A stretch of 44,308 nucleotides of DNA from IMG/VR virus record IMGVR_UViG_3300036406_000404, positions 1-44,308 of that record; one strand, 5' to 3'. This stretch comes from a virus. This document shows, one piece after another, positions 34,617 through 41,216 of the stretch. The notes under the pieces are model-generated. The model did not search any database and was not told where the DNA came from. It saw only the letters and a program-made list of their open reading frames with translations. A program made the position numbers and the translations under genes. Each line of letters begins with the position of its first letter. Within the stretch, counting starts at the first letter, position 1.

Positions 34617-35193
34617 TGGCCACCGCGCCGAGCGTGCGTGGGTCGATGACCTGCGCTCCGCTGGCCGGTCGGCGGCTCATGGTCGCAAGCTGGTGATCAC
34701 GGGTCACAACAAGAACAAGGATCACTGCGAGACACCCGACGCAGTGGTGATGCTGAGTCTGGAGATCAAGGAGCGGTCCATCTCGTTCACCTGTCCAGAG
34801 GACTACCCCTACGACACGGTGTTCGTTGATGACCTGCACGGGATGGCACGTGAGAACCTACGGCACTTTGCCTACATCTATAAGTCGAAGCCCACCGGCA
34901 AGTGGGTGTGGCTGTCGGCGTTAGATAGGGATGAGACATGGACTGAGCAGGTTGTGTTCGACCGGGGCCGCGGGCATGAGGTGCCCACCCTCGTCGCACC
35001 AAAAAGTCATTTGCGCGCCGCGGAGGAACTTGTCACACTTTTGTACCCACATCAATTACTGGAGATGGTTGACGGTGACACAGGAATCTTTGTCCAAGGA
35101 GGAGGAGACAGTGAAACAATTGATAAGTCGGATCCGTCTGCTAGAGGCCGAGGTCGCAAGGCTCCAGGCAAAGCTGATCGGAATGTGGGGTGA
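34582..35193 (+). CDS. PD-(D/E)XK nuclease of unknown subtype
   Basis: I choose GTG 34582 (GGAGG at 34573-34577) over TTG 34567. Near the start a basic FKSALSNGHRAERAWVDDL helix gives Glu17. Then TPDAVV gives Asp53 and LEIKER gives Glu61-x-Lys63, the classical catalytic order. A DTVFVDDL strand and Lys/Trp-rich beta segments follow. It may be a recombination or branch-cutting nuclease, or degrade host DNA; the subtype cannot be decided. The last 40 residues are polar and overlap a coiled-coil gene. Confidence 0.65.
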   Translation: MPHRSFKSALSNGHRAERAWVDDLRSAGRSAAHGRKLVITGHNKNKDHCETPDAVVMLSLEIKERSISFTCPEDYPYDTVFVDDLHGMARENLRHFAYIYKSKPTGKWVWLSALDRDETWTEQVVFDRGRGHEVPTLVAPKSHLRAAEELVTLLYPHQLLEMVDGDTGIFVQGGGDSETIDKSDPSARGRGRKAPGKADRNVG

Positions 35194-35200
35194 GGCATGA
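35075..35200 (+). CDS. Small coiled-coil protein (41 aa)
   Basis: GTG 35075 has GGAG ten bases upstream; a second GTG at 35111 after AGGAGGAGGAG would give a 29-residue form. The C-terminal 28 residues form an ideal heptad helix (KQLISRIRLLEAEVARLQAK). It overlaps the end of the nuclease gene by 119 bases and ends in an ATGA overlap with the next gene. Confidence 0.5.
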   Translation: MTQESLSKEEETVKQLISRIRLLEAEVARLQAKLIGMWGEA

Positions 35201-35493
35201 GCTTTCTCCCAATGTTCTCCAAGCCGCAGCGGTTGTACGAAAACATCCTGGCGTTCCGCACGCTCAGCACCAACATCCGCACATGGGTGGAGCGTGATAA
35301 GAGCGGGCCGATTGACCAAGAAGACTACGTTGAGATCAACGCCTACGTGCAAGCCAACCGGCAGGTGATTGATACCCAAGCGATGATCGACACGGCAGAG
35401 ATGATGACCAAGGCTTTCCCCCGCATCGTCGCGGTGGAAGTGATGAACGGCAGTCGTACTAATGGTGTTATTATTTACCCGAGGTGGACATGA
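35197..35493 (+). CDS. Hypothetical protein, 98 aa
   Basis: This is coupled by ATGA on both sides. The product is helical with Phe/Ile/Met-rich amphipathic helices and Arg/Asp/Glu charges, no Cys and no membrane segment. It may be a small regulator or structural accessory. I recognise no family. Confidence 0.65.
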   Translation: MSFLPMFSKPQRLYENILAFRTLSTNIRTWVERDKSGPIDQEDYVEINAYVQANRQVIDTQAMIDTAEMMTKAFPRIVAVEVMNGSRTNGVIIYPRWT

Positions 35494-35726
35494 TTATTAA
35501 CATTGAACTTGATGGCGAAGAACTGGAAAAGCTGGTGGCTCTGCTAGAGCAGTCTGCGGACTGCTGCGAAGACCTTGCCGCTGAGTACGAAGATGACGAC
35601 GACTATGAAGAGGAGATGAATAGCCACCTCACTGAAGCGGCAGACTGCCGTCGCCTCATCGGGTACATCGACACCTGCATTCGACACGCCTGCGAGCGGG
35701 CGCTCCCTGGTTTCAGCAACAACTAA
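35490..35726 (+). CDS. Acidic hypothetical protein
   Basis: ATG 35490 (GAGGTGG upstream, ATGA overlap) is preferred to the GTG at 35484. The 78-residue product is helical and strongly acidic, with a Glu/Asp run (YEDDDDYEEE) at about 34-43. Five Cys are present (CC, then three single ones). No family is recognised; acidic proteins of this size sometimes mimic DNA, which is speculation here. Confidence 0.65.
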   Translation: MIINIELDGEELEKLVALLEQSADCCEDLAAEYEDDDDYEEEMNSHLTEAADCRRLIGYIDTCIRHACERALPGFSNN

Positions 35727-35953
35727 TGACCCTACCCAACGAACGCACTCGCAGCGTCCTGTCTGCCCAGCGGTTCCTGCTACGGCTTGCCACCCCATAC
35801 GGTGGCGGGCTGAAGCGGATACCCAAGGATGTCAGGGCCGAGGCGAGGCGGCTTTTGCGTCATTACCCAAGCTGGTTGGACTTCACATTCCCTGGGCAGT
35901 TCGATCCAGACGCTGCCCGGGACTTTGCCAAACGGGAGGCGTCTCCCGAATAG
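35726..35953 (+). CDS. BPSL0761-like small phage protein
   Basis: The 75-residue protein follows the pattern NERTRSVLSAQRFLLRL ... RIPKDVRAEARRLLRHYPSW, which I recognise as the conserved small phage/prophage family named BPSL0761. Function is unknown in the family. It is basic and helical. TAATG couples it to the preceding gene. Confidence 0.7.
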   Translation: MTLPNERTRSVLSAQRFLLRLATPYGGGLKRIPKDVRAEARRLLRHYPSWLDFTFPGQFDPDAARDFAKREASPE

Positions 35954-35956
35954 TAC

Positions 35957-35975
35957 GACCAACACGGTGTTGGTC
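35957..35975. promoter_or_regulatory. 19-base palindrome, possible operator
   Basis: GACCAACACGGTGTTGGTC is a perfect palindrome around a central G. It lies in a real gap between genes, upstream of the secreted-protein gene whose AAAGGA site precedes ATG 36006. With a 1-base centre it suits a dimeric regulator better than an RNA hairpin. No clear promoter boxes are seen beside it. Confidence 0.45.
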
Positions 35976-36005
35976 ATGGATGGTTCGTAACGAAAGGATT
36001 CGACT

Positions 36006-36296
36006 ATGCGTTTTCTTACAGTTTGCTTCATCTTGTGTGTGGCCAGCGTAGCCCAAGCCGACACCCGCACGCGGACGGTGACCGTCACCCGCTCCGCTCA
36101 GGACGATGCCAACGAGATGGCCCGCACCGGCATCCTCCGACACCGGGGTGGCCAGGGATACGAAGGGATCGGCTTCTCCACCGTCAGCGGGGACGCCGCC
36201 TGCCGCGCCTCATGCTACTGGGGCCAGCGGAAGGTGAAGGAAGTCGCCGTGTCCCGCGGTGCGCGCGGCTGGTTCGCCTGCGTCCGCTACTGGTGA
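36006..36296 (+). CDS. Secreted small protein with signal peptide
   Basis: Residues 1-18 are a typical signal peptide (Arg2, then FLTVCFILCVASVAQA), with cleavage likely after AQA before Asp19. The mature part (78 residues) starts DTRTRTVTVTR and has two Cys near 67-71 and one near the C-terminus (WFACVRYW). The motif pattern GGQGYEGIGFS ... ASCYWGQRKVKEV resembles small secreted proteins I recall from Planctomycetota and their phages. Its role is unknown; export may place it in the periplasm or lumen. The preceding palindrome may regulate it. Confidence 0.75.
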   Translation: MRFLTVCFILCVASVAQADTRTRTVTVTRSAQDDANEMARTGILRHRGGQGYEGIGFSTVSGDAACRASCYWGQRKVKEVAVSRGARGWFACVRYW

Positions 36297-36365
36297 TCGC
36301 ATCCCGGTTTTGCTGGGTTCCGGTCTACCAAAAACCCTGCTTTCCGTATTCCAGAAAGTGACACC

Positions 36366-36449
36366 ATGACCGAGCGTCAGATGCACACGCTGTTCTACTT
36401 GGGCTGCGCCGCCATGCTGGCCTACGTTTTGTGGGAGCGACTGGCATGA
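36366..36449 (+). CDS. 27-residue membrane peptide
   Basis: ATG 36366 opens MTERQMHTLFYLGCAAMLAY, a short polar start followed by one transmembrane helix ending in a charged WERLA tail. It overlaps the next gene by ATGA, the same coupling used throughout this operon, which supports coding. Ribosome binding signal upstream is weak. Confidence 0.5.
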   Translation: MTERQMHTLFYLGCAAMLAYVLWERLA

Positions 36450-36937
36450 GCGACATCGTTGACCGTTTGCTTGCAGCCTCACACTTCGCATTGATGGACG
36501 CTGCCCGACCGCTGGTGATGGAAGCCGCAGTTGAGATCCAACGCCTGCGAAAAGGCCGGAAGCTGGACGGCGAATCCATCGGCGTCTTGGTGGGTGAGTG
36601 CCAAGACCTGCATGACCGCTGCGTCAACGGCGAGCCGCAGGAGGAGTGGATCCCGGTGGCAGAGCAGCTGCCGCCAAGGGCGGGGCGCTACGTAGCACGG
36701 CCGGACAGAGCCATGTGGTACTACTGCGACTTCGACGGTGAATTCTTGGTGGAGAAGGGCGCGGCCCCAATTACCCACTGGATGCCCGACACTCCGCTCA
36801 GCATCGACATGCGGTTGCAGGCACTGCCAGATCGGCTGGCCCAAGAGGTGAGAAAAGAATTGGCATCAACTCGGTGGCGAGCTAAGGTTCAATCGAATAT
36901 CATCGCCCGACTGAAGGCCGCACTGGAGAGGCGATGA
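36446..36937 (+). CDS. DUF551-domain protein
   Basis: ATG 36446 starts in ATGA with the preceding peptide; the few extra in-frame codons upstream lack support. The 163-residue product contains EWIPVAEQLPPRAGRY at about 67-82 and ITHWMP at 109-114, the two ends of the DUF551 domain common in phages (function unknown). Helical flanks lie on both sides. It ends with ATGA. Confidence 0.75.
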   Translation: MSDIVDRLLAASHFALMDAARPLVMEAAVEIQRLRKGRKLDGESIGVLVGECQDLHDRCVNGEPQEEWIPVAEQLPPRAGRYVARPDRAMWYYCDFDGEFLVEKGAAPITHWMPDTPLSIDMRLQALPDRLAQEVRKELASTRWRAKVQSNIIARLKAALERR

Positions 36938-37080
36938 GCGGGACACTAATCATAATGACGGGTGTGATCTACTTGTATGTGTCCTTTGAACAGGGGCTTC
37001 ACGGAAACGTAGGCATGGCAATCACTTACGCTGCCTACGCCGCTGCCAATGTTGGACTCTGGATGATGGCTAGTAAATAA
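36934..37080 (+). CDS. 48-residue small membrane protein
   Basis: ATG 36934 overlaps the preceding stop. Two hydrophobic segments (about 3-18 and 27-45) are separated by a polar EQGLHGNV turn, giving a probable helical hairpin in the membrane. It is too short for the usual length cut-off, but the coupling and clean hydrophobic pattern support it. It is the last gene before the gene-free stretch. Confidence 0.65.
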   Translation: MSGTLIIMTGVIYLYVSFEQGLHGNVGMAITYAAYAAANVGLWMMASK

Positions 37081-37095
37081 CTCCGCACACACATA

Positions 37096-37430
37096 GCCCC
37101 TGGATGGGCACACGGTATGAAGATCGGCCCCCCGCCGAAGGCTAGCTGTGCAAGGCTAGCCGCTGCCATGGAATGGCGAAGAGGGGGCAACCCCGCGTAG
37201 ACGCGCCGACAGGCAATCACGCGGTTCGATGTGTTTCTCTGCGGTAAAGGTGGTTCGTCTGACGACTCCGCGTCCACCGAGGCATGAGCCAATCGCAGCG
37301 CAGTGGCAGGGTTGAACTAAGGGAACTGCGTTATCAAAGGTCACACTTAGGGTAGAGGTCTGTGGCTCCAACCGTAAACAGGCTTTTGCTGACTCCTTGG
37401 AATTTTCCTTTCGGGATTTTCCAGGGAGTC
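37096..37430 (+). ncRNA. Candidate large structured RNA in a 387-base gap
   Basis: No convincing gene covers 37081-37467. The plus strand folds by eye into many helices: GCCC/GGGC (37096-37109); GCCCCC 37127-37132 with GGGGGC 37183-37188 enclosing GGCTAGC/GCTAGCC (37140-37161) and GCCAT/ATGGC (37165-37177); CGCG TAGA CGCG (37194-37205); GGTGG/CCACC (37249-37278) enclosing TCGT CTG ACGA; CGCAGT/ACTGCG (37299-37330). The last is a 12-bp stem GACTCCTTGGAA/TTCCAGGGAGTC (37391-37430) with one G-T pair. I recognise no known RNA class. Boundaries are approximate. Confidence 0.5.
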
Positions 37431-37467
37431 GGTGCAGTTTTCCGTACCGAAACAGACAGGGGGTTAT

Positions 37468-37746
37468 ATGGATAAGCGTAGTCTGCCGAAGCGAAAGGGA
37501 TTCTTGGTCCGGTGTAACAGTCTTGGGTCCGTGAATGGCAAGTCCCATCTGTGGACCGGAGAGGATACGGTGTGCCGCATGTGGGCTACGAGCCTTGTGC
37601 AAAGCCAGAAGACCTACAAAGTCACAGCGGAACCGATGACACAGTTGTGTTCCTTGTGCCATCCAGAGAGATACGACATGGAATTGTGGATCCGAGAGTC
37701 GGTTGCGCTGGCAGATGCACAGCCTTATACTCTGCGGAATGAATAA
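37468..37746 (+). CDS. Small Cys-containing protein beside the structured region
   Basis: AGGGGG at 37458-37463 precedes ATG 37468. The 92-residue basic protein has Cys in RCNSLG, VCRMW and CSLCHPERY, so a zinc site is plausible. It overlaps the HNH gene by 8 bases, so the two are co-translated. Function unknown; it could be a partner of the nuclease. Confidence 0.65.
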   Translation: MDKRSLPKRKGFLVRCNSLGSVNGKSHLWTGEDTVCRMWATSLVQSQKTYKVTAEPMTQLCSLCHPERYDMELWIRESVALADAQPYTLRNE

Positions 37747-38137
37747 GGCTGAGCAAAAGGAATTGCTAGCGTGGGTTGAACTGCACCGCTGCTGTGCCGT
37801 GTGCTGGTGGCCTGAGTCTGACGGTCGCCGCAGCCTGGAGGTTCACCACATCATTGGTGGTGCCGGTCGCAAGCATGACATCCGCAATTACCTGCGCCTC
37901 TGCTCGCACTGCCATGGCGTGTACCACGGCGGCAAGATTTACAGTGGACGCCCTGACCTGGACAAGCGTATACTTCTAGGCGTTAAAGAAGAGTGCGACC
38001 CAGATAACTATGACCCAGCGTTTCTTGCATCTCTAAAGCACAAGAAGCACTTGGGCTACGACCCGGAACCGCTGCCGGATTACTACACCCGCGAACGCCA
38101 GCAGAACATCACCTCATGGACGGCAAGATCACCATGA
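37739..38137 (+). CDS. HNH endonuclease
   Basis: The start is ATG 37739; an extension to 37703 is unlikely because of the preceding gene. The 132-residue protein has a Cys19-x2-Cys22 knuckle, the HNH heart LEVHHIIGGAGRKHDIRNY (His36-His37) and Cys55-x2-Cys58-His59, then His63. Such small HNH enzymes nick or cut DNA, act in packaging, or home. It is far from terL, so homing or host-DNA attack is more likely than packaging. The tail after residue 70 is Lys/Tyr/Asp-rich. Confidence 0.8.
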   Translation: MNKAEQKELLAWVELHRCCAVCWWPESDGRRSLEVHHIIGGAGRKHDIRNYLRLCSHCHGVYHGGKIYSGRPDLDKRILLGVKEECDPDNYDPAFLASLKHKKHLGYDPEPLPDYYTRERQQNITSWTARSP

Positions 38138-38379
38138 ACACAGGCACAATGATCCGCACTGCCAGCTACACGTTCCTCATTTACTGGGAGCCAGCCGGTG
38201 CCACCACCGATTTGAACATGGGCGGCAGGCTGGGCCGGTGGATCAGTCAGAACGAGAAGTCCATCGACAAGCTGAAGGTTGGCATGGATGCCATCAAGCT
38301 ACTGACAGAACAGTTCCCGATGCTCACGCTGGTGGAATCCCGCCACTCCAACGGCCTTCTGGCGAGGTATCAAAAATGA
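38134..38379 (+). CDS. Hypothetical protein, 81 aa
   Basis: ATG 38134 forms ATGA with the HNH stop; ATG 38116 would give six more residues. The product has an N-terminal beta segment (RTASYTFLIYWEP), a Gly-rich turn and an amphipathic C-terminal helix. It ends in ATGA with the next nuclease. I recognise no family. Confidence 0.65.
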   Translation: MNTGTMIRTASYTFLIYWEPAGATTDLNMGGRLGRWISQNEKSIDKLKVGMDAIKLLTEQFPMLTLVESRHSNGLLARYQK

Positions 38380-38870
38380 CCCAGTCCCGTGCCAAAGGTT
38401 GCCGTGGGGAGCTTGAGGCGTCCAAAGTTTGGGCGCATGTGATGGGCGGCAAGGCCCGCCGGGGCCAGCAATTTGCCGGGGGAACTGACTCCCCGGATGT
38501 GATCAGTGACTACCCGGGCATTCATCTTGAGGTGAAGCGAACTGAGCGGGGGAACCCATACGACTGGTTGGCGCAAGCCCGCCGGGATGCACGGGGGAAA
38601 TGCCCTGTCGTCCTGCACCGGCGTAACAACCAGCCCTGGCTACTGATCATGGAGTTGTCCGATGCCCCGAAGTTCCTGCTGGAGGCGGGCGCTGGCCCGC
38701 AAACTGAAGAGGTGGGCAGAGGAACGCTTCCCCTGCACGTTCCCGCTCAGAGTGTGCGTCAGGTCGGCGGCACAGATGCCGGATCACCTGGGGTATTTCC
38801 TGCTGAGCGACGACGCCGACCGCGGGGTGATCGCTCTGCGGGACAGCCTGGATCGGGACGCACTGGTTGA
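38376..38870 (+). CDS. PD-(D/E)XK resolvase-like nuclease
   Basis: Residues 1-105 are a compact nuclease: basic RAKGCRGELEASKVW start (Glu12/Glu14), GGTDSPDVI with Asp41, LEVKRTERG with Glu52-x-Lys54, then a DWLAQARRDA helix and VVLHRRNNQPWLLIMEL. This order resembles phage Holliday junction resolvases. Residues after about 105 overlap the next gene in another frame and are Arg/Gly/Pro-rich, so the natural C-terminus may once have been earlier. ATGA couples it to the preceding gene. Confidence 0.7.
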   Translation: MTQSRAKGCRGELEASKVWAHVMGGKARRGQQFAGGTDSPDVISDYPGIHLEVKRTERGNPYDWLAQARRDARGKCPVVLHRRNNQPWLLIMELSDAPKFLLEAGAGPQTEEVGRGTLPLHVPAQSVRQVGGTDAGSPGVFPAERRRRPRGDRSAGQPGSGRTG

Positions 38871-39015
38871 GACTTTCTGCGAGGAGTGGGCGCATGCCCG
38901 CACCGCATTCCTGTTGGACGAGGAGGAGATTGATAACGATGACCCCTACCACCATCCCAGTTTCTGGGCCGAATACGGCCGACTCGTTAAGGCTTGCCGA
39001 GAGCGCACTTGGTGA
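38662..39015 (+). CDS. Zincin-like protein with degenerate HExxH motif
   Basis: GGAG at 38651-38654 precedes ATG 38662 by seven bases. The 117-residue protein has the small zincin pattern (GYFLLSDDADRGVIAL ... LVETFCEEWAHA ... PYHHPSFWAEYGRL). In place of HExxH it reads Glu74-Glu-Trp-Ala-His78; the distal His97/His98 and Trp102 are kept. With the first His replaced by Glu, zinc proteolysis is doubtful; it may be an inactive or altered member. It overlaps the resolvase gene heavily (209 bases) and the next gene by 77 bases. Confidence 0.6.
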   Translation: MPRSSCWRRALARKLKRWAEERFPCTFPLRVCVRSAAQMPDHLGYFLLSDDADRGVIALRDSLDRDALVETFCEEWAHARTAFLLDEEEIDNDDPYHHPSFWAEYGRLVKACRERTW

Positions 39016-39340
39016 GGCTCTGGCCGTATCCCCCGACGACCCCTACCTACCCATCTGCGTTGAGCTATGGCGGCTCCTGAGCAGGAAGCGGGGGTACTAC
39101 GGGTGTGCGGAGGAAAGCCCGCTAGAGAACGCGCTAGGCGTTGCAGAGGACGGTATCGAACCGTGGGTCTACCAGCTGGCCAGGATCGGGGAGAAGTGCC
39201 GCCGCCTCCGGGGGATGATCGGCACAGATCGGACACTAGCTATTAGGGAAACGCTGGCCGACATCGCGGGCCACGCCATTGTGGCAATCGCAATCAATGA
39301 CACTACGGGAGAGGCTCATGGTCAATCTGAAGGTAGTTAA
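38939..39340 (+). CDS. MazG/DUF1599-like nucleotide-metabolism candidate
   Basis: ATG 38939 has GAGGAGGAG upstream (about 10-15 bases). The 133-residue protein is helical and contains GYYGCAEESPLENA, IGEKCRRLRG and RETLADIAGHAIVAIAI. These resemble the small all-alpha phage proteins of the DUF1599/MazG type (YG...N, KxxR, DtlxDxAgY). In that family some members hydrolyse nucleotides. The match is by pattern only. Confidence 0.55.
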   Translation: MTPTTIPVSGPNTADSLRLAESALGEALAVSPDDPYLPICVELWRLLSRKRGYYGCAEESPLENALGVAEDGIEPWVYQLARIGEKCRRLRGMIGTDRTLAIRETLADIAGHAIVAIAINDTTGEAHGQSEGS

Positions 39341-39674
39341 GTTCCTGCTTGCCCACCAAGCGGCGCTGGTCAAGGTGGTAGAGATCGCCAAGGCTTGGCG
39401 CAAGGATCTCCCCTACGGGGAGCAGTGGGCGCTGGTCGATTCGATTGCCCGGGTGCTGATCCCGATCTTGGAGGCGCAGGCTGTTGGCCCCAAGGCGCTG
39501 ACCACGCACCGCTTCCATGACGCGGAGTACGAAGAGCAGGACTACGAAGCCCTGGTCTTTGAGGCGGGTGCTGAGTGCGCCGCCCTGAGCGTGGACTGGA
39601 AGCTACTCATCGATGTGATCCTGCCCATCGTCATCTCAATCCTTAAAGCACTGGCTGCAGGCAAGGCAGAGTGA
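39318..39674 (+). CDS. Hypothetical protein before the protease gene
   Basis: GGGAGAGG stands before ATG 39318. The 118-residue product is helical, with an N-terminal amphipathic segment (NLKVVKFLLAHQAALVKVVE), a middle acidic YEEQDYEAL segment and a hydrophobic C-terminus (LLIDVILPIVISILKALAAG), a possible membrane helix. It overlaps the subtilase gene by GTGA. Together with the C-terminal helix this suggests a membrane-associated lysis-region protein. Confidence 0.6.
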   Translation: MVNLKVVKFLLAHQAALVKVVEIAKAWRKDLPYGEQWALVDSIARVLIPILEAQAVGPKALTTHRFHDAEYEEQDYEALVFEAGAECAALSVDWKLLIDVILPIVISILKALAAGKAE

Positions 39675-40612
39675 GCGGGTTCGTCCACCTCCCACCCTAT
39701 CGGGTCAACCTAGATGCCCCTCGCGCCCTCCAGCATGGAGTGGACTGGGGTGTCTGCTCTTACGGGATCCCCTCTCTGTGGCAGAAGTCACAGGGCGAAG
39801 GCGTGACGGTGGCCGTCATCGACAGTGGCGTTGCCAAGCACCATGCCTTGGACGAGGCGGTGGTTGACTACCGCAACTTCACATCCGACTCGGACCCGCA
39901 TGACACGCTTGGGCACGGTACGCATGTGAGCGGGATCATTGCTGCGCGCGGCGGGCTGGCTAAGGGCATCGCTCCCGCCTCCCGAATCCTCTCCCTCAAA
40001 GTCCTTGGACACAGCGGGATGGGAAGCAACGAGTGGGTGGCGCAGGCTGTGCGTCATGCCATCGAAGCCAAGGTGCAGATCATCTCCATGTCCTTGGGTT
40101 CCAGTCGCACGGACGATGGTGTTCATAGCGCACTGCGTGAAGCTCACGCTGCTGGCATTGTGGTGGTGTGCGCCGCAGGCAACGACGGTGGGTCTGTGAA
40201 CTACCCCGCCGCCTACCAAGAGACGGTCGCTGTTGGCGCAGTCGATAGCCACGGCGCAGCGTGTGAGTTCTCCAGCCGTGGGAAAGAGATTGCCGTCGCC
40301 GCACCAGGGCAGGACATCACCAGCACATGGTTGTCCGATGGCTACGCCACGGTGAGCGGGACAAGCATGGCCGCGCCGTTCGTCTCCGGTGTACTGGCGC
40401 TGTACATCTCGGCGCAGCACAAGCTGGATCGCACGGTGAACCATGCCGATGTGATGAAGGCGCTGTCCACCACATGCAAGGACGTTGGCGAGCAAGGCCG
40501 GGACAACGTCTACGGCTGGGGGCTAGTCGATCCGCACAAGCTGATGACCTACTCCATGCAGGCAAACATTAATGGAGTGACGATCTTTATCCCGGGAGCC
40601 AAGATCCTATGA
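39671..40612 (+). CDS. Subtilisin-like serine protease (S8)
   Basis: GTG 39671 overlaps the preceding stop. The 313-residue protein has a full subtilase triad: Asp51 (VAVIDSG), His82 (LGHGTHVSG), Ser232 (GTSMAAP), plus the oxyanion Asn171 (AAGNDGG). There is no signal peptide and hardly any propeptide (the catalytic domain starts near residue 30), so it would stay in the cytoplasm until membranes open. Subtilases are rare in phages. Position among small membrane proteins and a second protease suggests a role in lysis or host takeover. A C-terminal extension of 35 residues follows the catalytic domain. Confidence 0.9.
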   Translation: MSGFVHLPPYRVNLDAPRALQHGVDWGVCSYGIPSLWQKSQGEGVTVAVIDSGVAKHHALDEAVVDYRNFTSDSDPHDTLGHGTHVSGIIAARGGLAKGIAPASRILSLKVLGHSGMGSNEWVAQAVRHAIEAKVQIISMSLGSSRTDDGVHSALREAHAAGIVVVCAAGNDGGSVNYPAAYQETVAVGAVDSHGAACEFSSRGKEIAVAAPGQDITSTWLSDGYATVSGTSMAAPFVSGVLALYISAQHKLDRTVNHADVMKALSTTCKDVGEQGRDNVYGWGLVDPHKLMTYSMQANINGVTIFIPGAKIL

Positions 40613-40830
40613 CGACTGTACAGATTCTCGCCCTCGTTGCGGTGGCAGTTGCAGTGGTACTCACCTACCTCCCACTCAATGCAATCAAGCTGCCTGTCAG
40701 CAACAAGGGCAAGCCGTCGATCATGAAGCAGATCGAATCCATCGTCGCCGTGAAGGAGGCGAGCGAAGACGCCTCTGTCGTCAGCGCATGCAACGCCCTC
40801 CTCCAAGCACTGCTGAAGGTGAAGGCATGA
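40609..40830 (+). CDS. Small membrane protein in the lysis region
   Basis: ATG 40609 overlaps the subtilase stop (ATGA). The 73-residue product has one N-terminal transmembrane segment (ILALVAVAVAVVLTYLPL), followed by a Lys/Ser-rich soluble tail of about 45 residues. One-helix proteins of this type can be holins, pinholins or spanin-like partners; none can be assigned by sequence. Confidence 0.65.
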   Translation: MTTVQILALVAVAVAVVLTYLPLNAIKLPVSNKGKPSIMKQIESIVAVKEASEDASVVSACNALLQALLKVKA

Positions 40831-41216
40831 AGAACATCCCAGTGATCGTCGCCATAGTTGTCGCCGCCCTGACGTTCATCCCCTCTCCCAAGAAAGCCGA
40901 AGGCCCAGTCGCTACTGCGATGGCCGGGGCCAGCCGATCAGACCGCTCGCACCTCAAGGGTATCTACCTGTCCCTTGCCGATGTGACCGAGAAGGACAAC
41001 GGCAACCTCATCAGCACCGTGGGTATGTGGCGGCAGCTGCACATCAACACGCTGAAGCTGGCCGCTGCTGACATGCGCGGCAAGTACGCTGGCCTGGACG
41101 TTGCCGTTGAGAAGGTGATGGCCGACAAGTTCCCTCTGGATGATGCACCACTTAGCCCCTCGCTAGTGAACCAGATCGCAGCCGCATGCCGGGAGGTGGC
41201 GAAACAAAGTGAGTGA
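40827..41216 (+). CDS. Exported or membrane-anchored hypothetical protein
   Basis: ATG 40827 forms ATGA with the preceding stop; the upstream in-frame ATG at 40788 is not supported. Residues 1-18 are hydrophobic (NIPVIVAIVVAALTFIP), acting as a signal or anchor, followed by about 110 soluble helical residues (YLSLADVTEKDNG ... LHINTLKLAAADMRGKY). It overlaps the endonuclease gene by 8 bases. It sits between two proteases, so action in or at the envelope is plausible. Confidence 0.65.
   Translation: MKNIPVIVAIVVAALTFIPSPKKAEGPVATAMAGASRSDRSHLKGIYLSLADVTEKDNGNLISTVGMWRQLHINTLKLAAADMRGKYAGLDVAVEKVMADKFPLDDAPLSPSLVNQIAAACREVAKQSE

Noticed and set aside
37156-37662. Minus-strand 168-codon frame across the structured region
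   Set aside because: Composition is irregular (Arg/His/Ser/Cys-rich), it lies opposite a well-supported plus gene, and everything around it is transcribed rightward.
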